From CAIMFV01 sp040757715 (GTDB lineage Bacteria > Pseudomonadota > Alphaproteobacteria > Caulobacterales > Caulobacteraceae), in NCBI GenBank assembly GCA_040757715.1, contig JBFLWS010000014.1, positions 26,214 to 90,213 on the forward strand: a stretch of DNA of 64,000 bases, read 5' to 3'. The translations under genes were made by a program, and so were the position numbers. Under the pieces are notes generated by a model that was not told the DNA's origin, ran no database searches, and saw nothing but the letters and a program-made list of their open reading frames with translations. Shown in pieces: positions 23,279 to 32,864 of the stretch; the first letter of the stretch is position 1; each line of letters opens with the position of its first letter.

Positions 23279-25582
23279 TCATCCGCACTTGGAGTAGCCG
23301 CAGGAGAGGCAGGTGTCGCAGCCTTCCCGGCGGATGAGGGAGTAGGTGCCGCAGCGCGGGCAGGCGCTGCGGGGGCCGTCCGACACCGGGTGATCGTGCG
23401 CGGTCTCCGCATGACCATGGGCGTGAGCATGAGCATGGACGTGGGCTTCGGCGCCGGTCTCCGCGTGCAGCCCCGCCTTCACCCGCTCCAAGTGGCCCTC
23501 GATCACCTCGCCGATGGCGGCCAGCAGCGAGGGCACGTAGCGGCCCTCCATCCACACCCCGCCGCGCGGATCGAACACCGCCTTCAGCTCCTCGCCGATG
23601 AAGCTCACATCGCCGCCGCGGCGGAACACCGCCGAGATCATGCGGGTGAGGCCAAGCGTCCAGGCGTAATGCTCCAGGTTCTTGGAGTTGATGAACATCT
23701 CGAAGGGCTTGGGCCCATCGCCCTCATCGATGTCGTTGATGGTGACGTAGAGGGCGTGGGCGCTCTCCGGCCACTTGATCTTGTAGGTGGAGCCCTCCAG
23801 CCGCGGCGGGCGGGGCGACAACACAGGCTCCACGCGCAGGATGTCGCGGCCGGCGGGGGGCTCCTGCGCCGCAGCAGCCGGCGCGCTCGGCGTCACGGTG
23901 AGCACCGAGCCGGTCACCGCGTTGGGCCGATAGGTGGTGAGCCCCTTGCAGCCCAGCCGATAGCCTTCGAGATAGACGTCCGCGAAGTCCTCGAAGCTGA
24001 TGTCCTCCGGGCAGTTGACGGTCTTGGAGATGGAGGAATCGATGTGCTTCTGCGCCGCCGCCTGCATCTTCAGGTGCTCGGCGGGGGTGAGGGTCTGGGC
24101 GCTGACAAAGGCCTCGGTGAGAGGGGCCTCGTCGCCCTTCAGCTGCCGCCAGGCGGCCAGGGCGTAGTCCTCCACCTGCTCCTCGCGGCGCGAGCCGTCG
24201 GCTTGGCGCACCTTGCGGCTATAGGCGTAGGCGAACACCGGCTCGACGCCCGATGACACGTTGCCGGCCAGCAGCGAGGTAGTGCCGGTGGGGGCGATGG
24301 AGGTGAGGCAGCCGTTGCGCAGGCCATGGGCCTCGATCAGGCTGCGGGTTTCGTCGTCCAGGCCCTTGAGGTTCGGCGCATCGAGGATGGTCTTGTCATA
24401 GAGCGGGAAGGTCCCCTTCTCGGCGGCGAGATGGGCCGAGGCGCGATAGGCCGCGCGCTTCATGGTCTCCAGCCAGGACTCCATCAGCGCCACGGCTTCA
24501 TCCGAACCGTAGCGCGCGCCGCAGAACACGAGGGCGTCGGCGAGGCCGGTGACACCGAGCCCGATGCGCCGCTTGGCCTTGGCCTCGCGGTCCTGGGCCG
24601 GCAAGGGGAAGCGGGACAGGTCGATGACATTGTCCAAGAGGCGCACGGCGGTGCGGGTGAGCTCCGCCAGCTCGTCCAGGTCAAGGCGGGCGCCGGGCTC
24701 GAACGGGCGCTCCACCAGGCGCGCGAGATTGATGGAGCCGAGGAGGCACGCGCCATAGGCCGGCAGCATCTGCTCGCCGCAGGGGTTGGAGGCGAGGATC
24801 GTCTCGCAATAGGCGAGGTTGTTGGCCTTATTGACCCGGTCGATGAAGATCACCCCCGGCTCGGCGGCATCGTAGGTGGCGCGCATCAGCCGCGCCCACA
24901 GGTCCTTGGCCGGGACGGTCTTGTAGACGATGCCGTCGAACTGCAGCGGCCAGAGCGCGTCTTCGGCGAGCGCGGTCATGAAGGCGTCGGAGACCAGCAC
25001 CGAGACGTTGAAATTGCGCAGGCGCGCGGCGTCGCGCTTGGCGTCGATGAAGGCCTCGATGTCCGGGTGGTCGATGCGCAGGCAGCCCATCATGGCCCCG
25101 CGGCGCTGGCCGGCGGACATGATGGTGCGGCACATGGAATCCCACACGTCCATGAAGCTCAAGGGCCCGGAGGCGTCCGCCCCCACCCCGCGCACGGGCG
25201 AGCCGGCCGGGCGGATGGAGGAGAAGTCCATGCCCACGCCGCCGCCCTGCTGCATGGTGACGGCGGCTTCCTTCAGGTGCTCGAAGATGGCCCCGAGGTC
25301 GTCCGGGATGGCCCCCATGACGAAGCAGTTGAACAGGGTGACGCTGCGCCCCGTGCCGGCGCCGGCGATGATGCGGCCGGCTGGTAGGAAGCGATGGTCG
25401 CGCAGGGCGTCATAGAACTCCTGCCGGCACGGCGCGCGCAGCTCCGGCGCCTCCACCGAGGCCACCGCCTCGGCGATGCGGGCCCAGGTATCCTCCACCG
25501 AGCGATCGCCCTCCCCTTCGGCCCCGCCGAAGCGATACTTGGCGGACCAGATTTCACCGGCGATGGGACAATCGAACGCCAT
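23279..25582 (-). CDS. nrdJ: adenosylcobalamin-dependent (class II) ribonucleotide reductase
   Basis: It reduces ribonucleotides to deoxyribonucleotides with a B12-derived radical, independently of oxygen. The 767-residue protein contains the active-site segment NPCGEQMLPAYGACLLGSINL, written here with the key NPCGEQ finger loop, plus APTGTTSLLAGN and a first redox Cys in LFNCFVMG. The C-terminus has the cysteine-rich tail CPRCGTYS...CDTCLSCGYSKCG typical of class II enzymes. A histidine-rich linker (HVHAHAHAHGHAETAHDH) precedes that tail at 23387-23449, an unusual insertion. The start at 25582 follows GAGGGG. No cobalamin riboswitch or clear NrdR box was found in the 215-bp upstream region. 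Confidence 0.92.
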   Translation of the reverse strand: MAFDCPIAGEIWSAKYRFGGAEGEGDRSVEDTWARIAEAVASVEAPELRAPCRQEFYDALRDHRFLPAGRIIAGAGTGRSVTLFNCFVMGAIPDDLGAIFEHLKEAAVTMQQGGGVGMDFSSIRPAGSPVRGVGADASGPLSFMDVWDSMCRTIMSAGQRRGAMMGCLRIDHPDIEAFIDAKRDAARLRNFNVSVLVSDAFMTALAEDALWPLQFDGIVYKTVPAKDLWARLMRATYDAAEPGVIFIDRVNKANNLAYCETILASNPCGEQMLPAYGACLLGSINLARLVERPFEPGARLDLDELAELTRTAVRLLDNVIDLSRFPLPAQDREAKAKRRIGLGVTGLADALVFCGARYGSDEAVALMESWLETMKRAAYRASAHLAAEKGTFPLYDKTILDAPNLKGLDDETRSLIEAHGLRNGCLTSIAPTGTTSLLAGNVSSGVEPVFAYAYSRKVRQADGSRREEQVEDYALAAWRQLKGDEAPLTEAFVSAQTLTPAEHLKMQAAAQKHIDSSISKTVNCPEDISFEDFADVYLEGYRLGCKGLTTYRPNAVTGSVLTVTPSAPAAAAQEPPAGRDILRVEPVLSPRPPRLEGSTYKIKWPESAHALYVTINDIDEGDGPKPFEMFINSKNLEHYAWTLGLTRMISAVFRRGGDVSFIGEELKAVFDPRGGVWMEGRYVPSLLAAIGEVIEGHLERVKAGLHAETGAEAHVHAHAHAHGHAETAHDHPVSDGPRSACPRCGTYSLIRREGCDTCLSCGYSKCG

Positions 25583-25797
25583 GGACCCCTCGTTGAATAT
25601 GATGCGGACGCCAATAGCGGCGGATTCGGCGCGATCCGTCGACTCGGCGAAACCGGTGGAGTGCGCCACCAGCCGAGACAGCCGGCGTTGCGCTCGATCA
25701 ACTGGAATATAACACCTTGGAACGTCAGGCGCCCATTGTGACGCCGCCGTCGCCCCACTAGGTTGCACACATAAGAACAAATGTTTGGGAGACGCAG

Positions 25798-26778
25798 ATG
25801 GCGCGTACGGCCTTTGTCACCGGCGGCACAGGGTTTGTCGGGCTCAATCTAGTGCAACGTCTGATGGCCGACGGCTGGGACGTCACGGCCCTGCACCGAC
25901 CCTCGTCGGATCTCACCTATCTGAATCGATTCAGCCCGCGCCTGGCTACCGGCAGCATCACCGATCGGGTCTCGCTGGAGGCGGCGCTGCCTGCGGGAAC
26001 CGACACGCTGTTCCATGTGGCCGGCGACACCAACATGTGGCGCAAGAAGAACGCCGAGCAGACCCTCAACAACGTGGAGGGCACGCGCAACGTGGTGGAG
26101 GCGGCGCTGAAAAAGGGCGTGCGGCGGCTCATCGTCACCTCGTCCATCTCCGCCTACGGGCCGGTGGAAGGGCTGATCGACGAGACCACGCCCAGCAAGG
26201 CCGAGCAGTCCAAGGTCAATTACGAGCTGACCAAATATCGCGCCCAAGAGATCGCCCGGGCGGCGGTGGGGCGCGGGCTGGAAGTGGTGATCATGCAGCC
26301 CGGCGCCATCATGGGGCCCTACGACGTGGGCACCTGGTCGCGCATGTTCCACCTGGTGAAGGACGGCAAGCTGCCGGGCGTGCCCCCGGCCACCCTCACC
26401 TTCGCCCATGTGCGCGAGGTGGTGGGGGCGCATGTGGCCGCCGCCGACAAGGGCGAGAACGGCGGTCAGTATCTGCTGGGCGGCGAAGAGGCCACCATGC
26501 TGCAGCTGATCCAGGACATCTCCGACCTCCTGGGCAAACCGGCGCCGCAAAAGGCCCTGCCCGCCCCCGTGGTCAAGCTGGTGGCGCAGGTAGGCGACCT
26601 GATGAGCAACTTCACCGGCCGGGCGCCCAGCTTTACGCCAGAGATGGCCGAAGGGCTCGGCGGCTCGGTGCGCATCACCGCCGAAAAGGCGCAACGCGAC
26701 CTTGGGTTCAAGATCGTGCCATTGAAGACCATGGTGAAGGATTGTTTCGACTGGATGATCGAGGAAGGCCGCCTCTAA
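25798..26778 (+). CDS. NAD-dependent epimerase/dehydratase family protein
   Basis: This 326-residue extended SDR has the N-terminal loop VTGGTGFVGLNLVQRL, FHVAGDTNMW, a catalytic Ser/Thr stretch VTSSISAYGP and the YELTKYRAQ Tyr-x3-Lys motif. It resembles dihydroflavonol-4-reductase-like and HpnA-like members, which act on sugar nucleotides, steroids or ketones; the substrate is not readable. The ATG at 25798 is preceded by GGGAGACGCAG. It is divergent from nrdJ and stands alone upstream of the split kinase. Confidence 0.88.
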   Translation: MARTAFVTGGTGFVGLNLVQRLMADGWDVTALHRPSSDLTYLNRFSPRLATGSITDRVSLEAALPAGTDTLFHVAGDTNMWRKKNAEQTLNNVEGTRNVVEAALKKGVRRLIVTSSISAYGPVEGLIDETTPSKAEQSKVNYELTKYRAQEIARAAVGRGLEVVIMQPGAIMGPYDVGTWSRMFHLVKDGKLPGVPPATLTFAHVREVVGAHVAAADKGENGGQYLLGGEEATMLQLIQDISDLLGKPAPQKALPAPVVKLVAQVGDLMSNFTGRAPSFTPEMAEGLGGSVRITAEKAQRDLGFKIVPLKTMVKDCFDWMIEEGRL

Positions 26779-26866
26779 GCCGGCGCGTCCGCCAGCAACA
26801 GGACGATTAACCCCATCGAATCACCAATCGTCTCGCAAAACTTAAGCGATCATTAGACTATGGGTC

Positions 26867-26910
26867 GCAATCTCAAAGGCGAATTCGCCTGTATCGATCC
26901 CTGAGATTGC
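26867..26910. promoter_or_regulatory. nested inverted repeats in the kinase leader
   Basis: An outer repeat GCAATCTCA (26867-26875) / TGAGATTGC (26902-26910) encloses a perfect 14-bp palindrome AGGCGAATTCGCCT (26877-26890). This is 80 bp before the PAS protein start. It could fold as a two-level RNA structure or bind a regulator; no T-run follows. Confidence 0.5.
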
Positions 26911-26990
26911 AGCCTGTCGCTGTAGGAAAAGCCTCTCCGTCAAGAATAGCGTTCAAGCTTTCGCGCCACCTTCATTCACAGACGGGCTCC

Positions 26991-27395
26991 ATGGTGATGT
27001 CGCCGCCGCCGCAGACACCCTCAGGCGAACCGCACTGGGCGCGGGGGGATAATCTGGCCCAGGCGCTGGATGAGGCGGCCATCGTCGCCGTCACCGACCC
27101 CAAAGGCCGCATCACCTATTGCAACGATCGCTTCTGCGAGGTGAGCGGGTTCGAGCGGGAGGAAATCGTCGGCGCCACTCACCGCATCGTCAATTCAGGC
27201 GTGCATGACCGCGCCTTCTTCCACGAACTCTACAGCACCATCGCCAATCGCGGGGTGTGGCGCGGCACGATCTGCAATCGGCGCAAAACCGGAGAGCTCT
27301 ACTGGGTCGACACCACCATCGTGCCCCAGCTGGACGATCGCGGGCGCATCGCCGCCTATGTGGCCATTCGTTTCGACGTCACCAGCCACATGTAG
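26991..27395 (+). CDS. PAS-domain sensor, amino-terminal part of an amber-split hybrid histidine kinase
   Basis: About 134 residues form a PAS domain: EAAIVAVTDPKGRITYCNDRF, then FEREEIVGATHRIVNSGVHDRAFF and ELYWVDTTIVPQLDDRGRIAAYVAIRFDVT with a PAC motif. The reading frame ends at a TAG (27393-27395) and the next codons in the same frame continue with the expected kinase linker and HisKA domain. Fused PAS-HisKA-ATPase-REC proteins are the normal arrangement, so this gene is probably the first half of one ancestral protein. The amber could be a nonsense mutation, a base error (CAG to TAG) or a recoding site. The start is uncertain among ATGs at 26991 and 26997 and a TTG at 26907. Confidence 0.75.
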   Translation: MVMSPPPQTPSGEPHWARGDNLAQALDEAAIVAVTDPKGRITYCNDRFCEVSGFEREEIVGATHRIVNSGVHDRAFFHELYSTIANRGVWRGTICNRRKTGELYWVDTTIVPQLDDRGRIAAYVAIRFDVTSHM

Positions 27396-27398
27396 GCC

Positions 27399-28607
27399 TT
27401 GTCCGACCTCGCCGTGGCCCGCGAGCGCATGGAGCGGGCGTCCAAGACCAAGGACCAGTTCGTCGCCAATATGAGCCACGAGATCCGCACGCCTCTCAAC
27501 GGGGTGCTGGGCGTGGCCGAGGCGCTCGCCAAGACCTATCTCCAGCCGCACCAGCACGAGATGGTGGATCTGATCATCCGCTCCGGCCACACTCTGGAGC
27601 GCATCCTCAACGACGTGCTCGACCTCTCCAAGATGGACGCCGGGCGCATGAAGCTGGAGCTGGCGCCCTTCGACCTGCGCGCCGAGGTGCGGGCGGCGGC
27701 GGAGCTGATCGGCGTGCGCGCCGACAACAAGGGCCTCGCCTTCGCCCTCGAATTCTGCGGCGCCTGCGAGGGAGAATTCGTGGGCGACGCCACCCGCATC
27801 AAGCAGATCGTCTCCAACCTCGCCTCCAACGCGGTGAAGTTCACCGAGACGGGCGAGGTGCGGGTGACGGTGTGCTTCGAGCCCGCCGACGAAGATCGCA
27901 CCAGCGGCCAGCTGACCATCGCGGTGAAGGACACCGGCATCGGTTTTGATCCTGCCAAGGCCGCGTTCCTGTTCCAGCCCTTCGCCCAGGCTGACAATTC
28001 CATCGCCCGACGCTTCGGCGGCACCGGACTCGGCCTATCCATCTGCCGCTCGCTGGCTCAGATCATGGGCGGCGACATCGCCTTCGAGTCCCGGCTGGGC
28101 GAAGGCAGCACCTTCGTGGTCCGCTTCCCCTTGCGTCGCGCCGCCGAGACGCGCCAGCGCATCGACGAGCCCGACTACGTCGACCTGATCAAGGACCGGC
28201 AGGTTCGCGTCCTCCTGGTGGAGGACCACCCCACCAATCAGAAGGTGATCGAGCTGATCCTCGATCCGTTCGGCGTGAGGCTCACCCTCGCCAACAACGG
28301 CGTGGAGGCGTTGCAGCGCTTCGCCGAAGACCAATTCGACTGCGTGCTCATGGACATGCAAATGCCGGTGATGGACGGCCTCACCTGCCTGCGCGCGCTA
28401 CGCACCAAGGAACGCGCCCAGGGTCTTGAGCGCACGCCCGTGGCCATGCTCACCGCCAACACCTCGGCCGAGCATCGCAACCAGGCCCACGCCGCCGGCG
28501 CCGACGGCTTCATCGCCAAGCCGGTGAGCTACCAGAGCGTGGTGCGCGGCGTGGCGGAACTCTTGGGTGGATGCGACGGCGACACCCGCGAAGCCGGCGT
28601 CGCCTGA
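27399..28607 (+). CDS. hybrid histidine kinase with receiver domain, carboxyl-terminal part
   Basis: This 402-residue protein begins right after the amber codon in the same frame. It has a coiled linker (SDLAVARERMERASKTKDQ), HisKA with the phosphorylated His in NMSHEIRTPLNG, an ATPase domain with VSNLASNAVKFT, DTGIGFD and FGGTGLGLSI, and a receiver domain VLLVEDHPTNQK with the acceptor Asp in VLMDMQMPVMDG. If translated alone it would start at TTG 27399 or ATG 27429 and lack its PAS sensor. It is soluble, with no membrane helix. Its stop lies 7 bp before a palindromic repeat that separates it from the convergent fadJ-like gene. Confidence 0.88.
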   Translation: MSDLAVARERMERASKTKDQFVANMSHEIRTPLNGVLGVAEALAKTYLQPHQHEMVDLIIRSGHTLERILNDVLDLSKMDAGRMKLELAPFDLRAEVRAAAELIGVRADNKGLAFALEFCGACEGEFVGDATRIKQIVSNLASNAVKFTETGEVRVTVCFEPADEDRTSGQLTIAVKDTGIGFDPAKAAFLFQPFAQADNSIARRFGGTGLGLSICRSLAQIMGGDIAFESRLGEGSTFVVRFPLRRAAETRQRIDEPDYVDLIKDRQVRVLLVEDHPTNQKVIELILDPFGVRLTLANNGVEALQRFAEDQFDCVLMDMQMPVMDGLTCLRALRTKERAQGLERTPVAMLTANTSAEHRNQAHAAGADGFIAKPVSYQSVVRGVAELLGGCDGDTREAGVA

Positions 28608-28614
28608 TCCGGCC

Positions 28615-28716
28615 CTAGGGCAAAATCCGATCAAATAGAATCGGATTTTGCCTGTGTCCAATTGAATTTAGAGCATTTTTCGACCGAAAACCGGTGCCCA
28701 CTTTTCGGAAAATGCT

Positions 28717-28720
<4 letters not shown>
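28615..28720. repeat. dispersed CTAG-bounded palindromic repeat, copy A
   Basis: Two hairpins in tandem: GGCAAAATCCGATCAAATAG... with its complement ATCGGATTTTGCC, then AGAGCATTTTTCGACC... closing with GGAAAATGCTCT. The core ACCGGTGCCCACTTTTCGG corresponds to the reverse complement of the other copies. It lies between convergent genes and supplies the TAG stop codon (28717-28719) of the beta-oxidation gene. Orientation is opposite to the copies at 42307 and 61376. Confidence 0.85.
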
Positions 28721-30792
<2,072 letters not shown>

Positions 30793-30952
30793 GGCGGCTC
30801 CTCCAGCGCATTTCTTAGTTAAGACGCCAGTCTCACTGCCCCATTTTGAACCCCAGCGAAATAGGTGACGCTACGGCAGGTCGTCAGTTATCGCGGGGCG
30901 GATTTTGCGCGTGACCTAAAAAAATCCGCGCCTTAGGGGAAAAACTTGATTG

Positions 30953-30968
30953 GCGACATAGATGTCGC
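30953..30968. promoter_or_regulatory. palindrome upstream of the 2-oxoacid oxidoreductase operon
   Basis: Perfect arms GCGACAT and ATGTCGC flank AG, 108 bp before the first gene of the operon and right after an ATTGATT-like stretch that could hold a -35. A repressor or activator site is plausible; the regulator is unknown. Confidence 0.4.
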
Positions 30969-31076
30969 GGGTTTAGGGTCACACCAAACGCCCAAGTCGG
31001 CGGGGGGACTGCCTGCTCGATCCAAGAGCGACGCCCCCTTTCGCCTCACGAAGAGCGTAGTGAGAGGATCAGGATT

Positions 31077-32864
31077 GTGCAGCGCACCCAGACGTCGGGG
31101 CCCGATTACTATCATAAGGTTGTCGATTGCCAGTGGGCCTGTCCGGCCCACACGCCGGTTCCCGAATATATCCGGCTGATCGCCGCCGGACGTTACGCCG
31201 ACGCCTATCTCGTCAACTGGAAGTCGAACGTATTCCCGGGGGTGCTGGGCCGCACCTGCGACCGCCCGTGCGAGCCCGCCTGCCGCCGCGGCCGGGTAGA
31301 GGAGGAGCCGGTGGCCATCTGCCGGTTGAAGCGCGTGGCCGCGGACAACAAGGGCGATGTGCTCGATCGCATGCCCGCCCCGGCGACGCAGAAGAACGGC
31401 AAGCGCGTGGCCCTCGTCGGCGCCGGTCCCGCCGCCCTCACCGTGGCCCGCGACCTCGCGCCGCTGGGCTATGAGGTGGTGGTGTTCGACGCCGAGACGA
31501 AGTCGGGCGGCATGATCCGCAGCCAGATCCCCCGCTTCCGCCTGCCCGAAGAGGTGATCGACGAGGAGGTGGGCTTTGTCACGCGCCTGGGCGTGGACCT
31601 CAGGCTCGGCCAGCGGGTGGACAGCCTGAAAGCGCTGCTGGCCGAGGGCTATGACGCGGTATTTGTGGGCTCGGGCGCGCCGCGCGGCCGCGATCTCGAC
31701 ATCCCGGGCCGAAAGGAAGCCGCCGCCAACATCCACATCGGCATCGACTGGCTCTCCAACGTCTCCTTCGGCCACATCGACAAGGTGGGCAAGCGCGTGG
31801 TGGTGCTGGGCGGCGGCAATACGGCCATGGACTGCTGCCGCACCGCGCGCCGCCTGGGCGGCGAGGACGTGAAGGTGGTGGTCCGCTCCGGCTTTGCGGA
31901 AATGAAGGCCTCGCCCTGGGAGAAGGAAGACGCCCAGCACGAAGACATCCCCATCTTCGACTTCATGACCCCCAAGGCCTTCACCCACGAGAACGGCCGC
32001 CTCACCGGGGTGGTGTTCGAGAAGGTGCGCGCCGAATACGACGAGAAAGGCCGGCGCAATCTCGTCCCCACCGGCGAGCCGGACCAGCACTTCCCCTGCG
32101 ACGACGTTCTGGTGGCGGTGGGCCAGGAGAACGCCTTCCCCTGGATCGAGCGCGATATCGGCATTGAGTTCGACAAGTGGGACATGCCGGTGGTGGACAA
32201 GACCACGCTTCGCTCCACCCATCCGAAGGTGTTCTTCGGCGGCGACGCGGCCTTTGGTCCCAAGAACATCATCTGGGCCGTGGCCCATGGCCATGACGCC
32301 GCCGTCTCCATCGACCTCGTCTGCCGGGGCGAAGATGTCAGCCGCCGCCCGGCCCCGCACACCACCCTCGTCAGCCAGAAGATGGGCATCCACGAGTGGA
32401 GCTATGACAACGACATCTCCAACGACCAACGCTTCGCCGTGCCCCAGCTCGACAAGCGCGTGGCCCTCAGCGACGTGCGCAAGGAGGTGGAGCTCGGCTT
32501 CGACAGGGGCCTCGGCTTCAAGGAGGCGGAGCGCTGCCTGAACTGCGACGTGCAGACCGTGTTCGCCGAGCCCCTGTGCATCGAGTGCGACGCCTGCGTG
32601 GACATCTGCCCCACCGACTGCATCACCTTCACCGCCAATGGCGAGGAGGACGACCTCCGCAGCCGGCTGAAGGCCCCCACCCTGCACCCTGAACAGGGCC
32701 TGCTGGTCTCCGATCCGCTGAAGACCGGCCGCGTCATGGTCAAGGACGAGGACGTCTGCCTGCACTGCGGCCTCTGCGCCGAGCGGTGCCCCACCGGCGC
32801 CTGGGACATGCAGCGCTTCACCCTGGAAATGACTCACGCCGGTTCGCCATGCCAAGCCCGCTGA
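31077..32864 (+). CDS. FAD/NAD(P)H-binding iron-sulfur oxidoreductase subunit (GltD-like, KorC-like)
   Basis: The 595-residue protein resembles the small subunit of glutamate synthase. An N-terminal cysteine domain (CQWACPAHTP, CDRPCEPACRRG) probably binds Fe-S. An FAD loop GAGPAALTVARDLAPLGYE and a second nucleotide loop VVVLGGGNTAMDCC follow. The C-terminus adds a bacterial ferredoxin domain with two 4Fe-4S motifs, CIECDACVDICPTDC (about residue 500) and CLHCGLCAERCP (about residue 560). It overlaps korA by 16 bp. Its role would be to pass electrons between KorAB and NAD(P), as in the three-subunit 2-oxoglutarate:NADP+ oxidoreductase described in Azoarcus evansii. Translation starts at a GTG with AGGA upstream. 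Confidence 0.85.
   Translation: MQRTQTSGPDYYHKVVDCQWACPAHTPVPEYIRLIAAGRYADAYLVNWKSNVFPGVLGRTCDRPCEPACRRGRVEEEPVAICRLKRVAADNKGDVLDRMPAPATQKNGKRVALVGAGPAALTVARDLAPLGYEVVVFDAETKSGGMIRSQIPRFRLPEEVIDEEVGFVTRLGVDLRLGQRVDSLKALLAEGYDAVFVGSGAPRGRDLDIPGRKEAAANIHIGIDWLSNVSFGHIDKVGKRVVVLGGGNTAMDCCRTARRLGGEDVKVVVRSGFAEMKASPWEKEDAQHEDIPIFDFMTPKAFTHENGRLTGVVFEKVRAEYDEKGRRNLVPTGEPDQHFPCDDVLVAVGQENAFPWIERDIGIEFDKWDMPVVDKTTLRSTHPKVFFGGDAAFGPKNIIWAVAHGHDAAVSIDLVCRGEDVSRRPAPHTTLVSQKMGIHEWSYDNDISNDQRFAVPQLDKRVALSDVRKEVELGFDRGLGFKEAERCLNCDVQTVFAEPLCIECDACVDICPTDCITFTANGEEDDLRSRLKAPTLHPEQGLLVSDPLKTGRVMVKDEDVCLHCGLCAERCPTGAWDMQRFTLEMTHAGSPCQAR

Noticed and set aside
25583..25797. Cobalamin riboswitch or NrdR box upstream of nrdJ
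   Set aside because: No B12-box-like sequence or pair of NrdR boxes could be found by eye in the 215 bp.
30933..32855. Long open frame opposite korC (640 residues)
   Set aside because: It is the antisense of a clear FAD/Fe-S oxidoreductase; the GC-rich codon bias leaves open frames on the other strand, and it has no recognisable domain.
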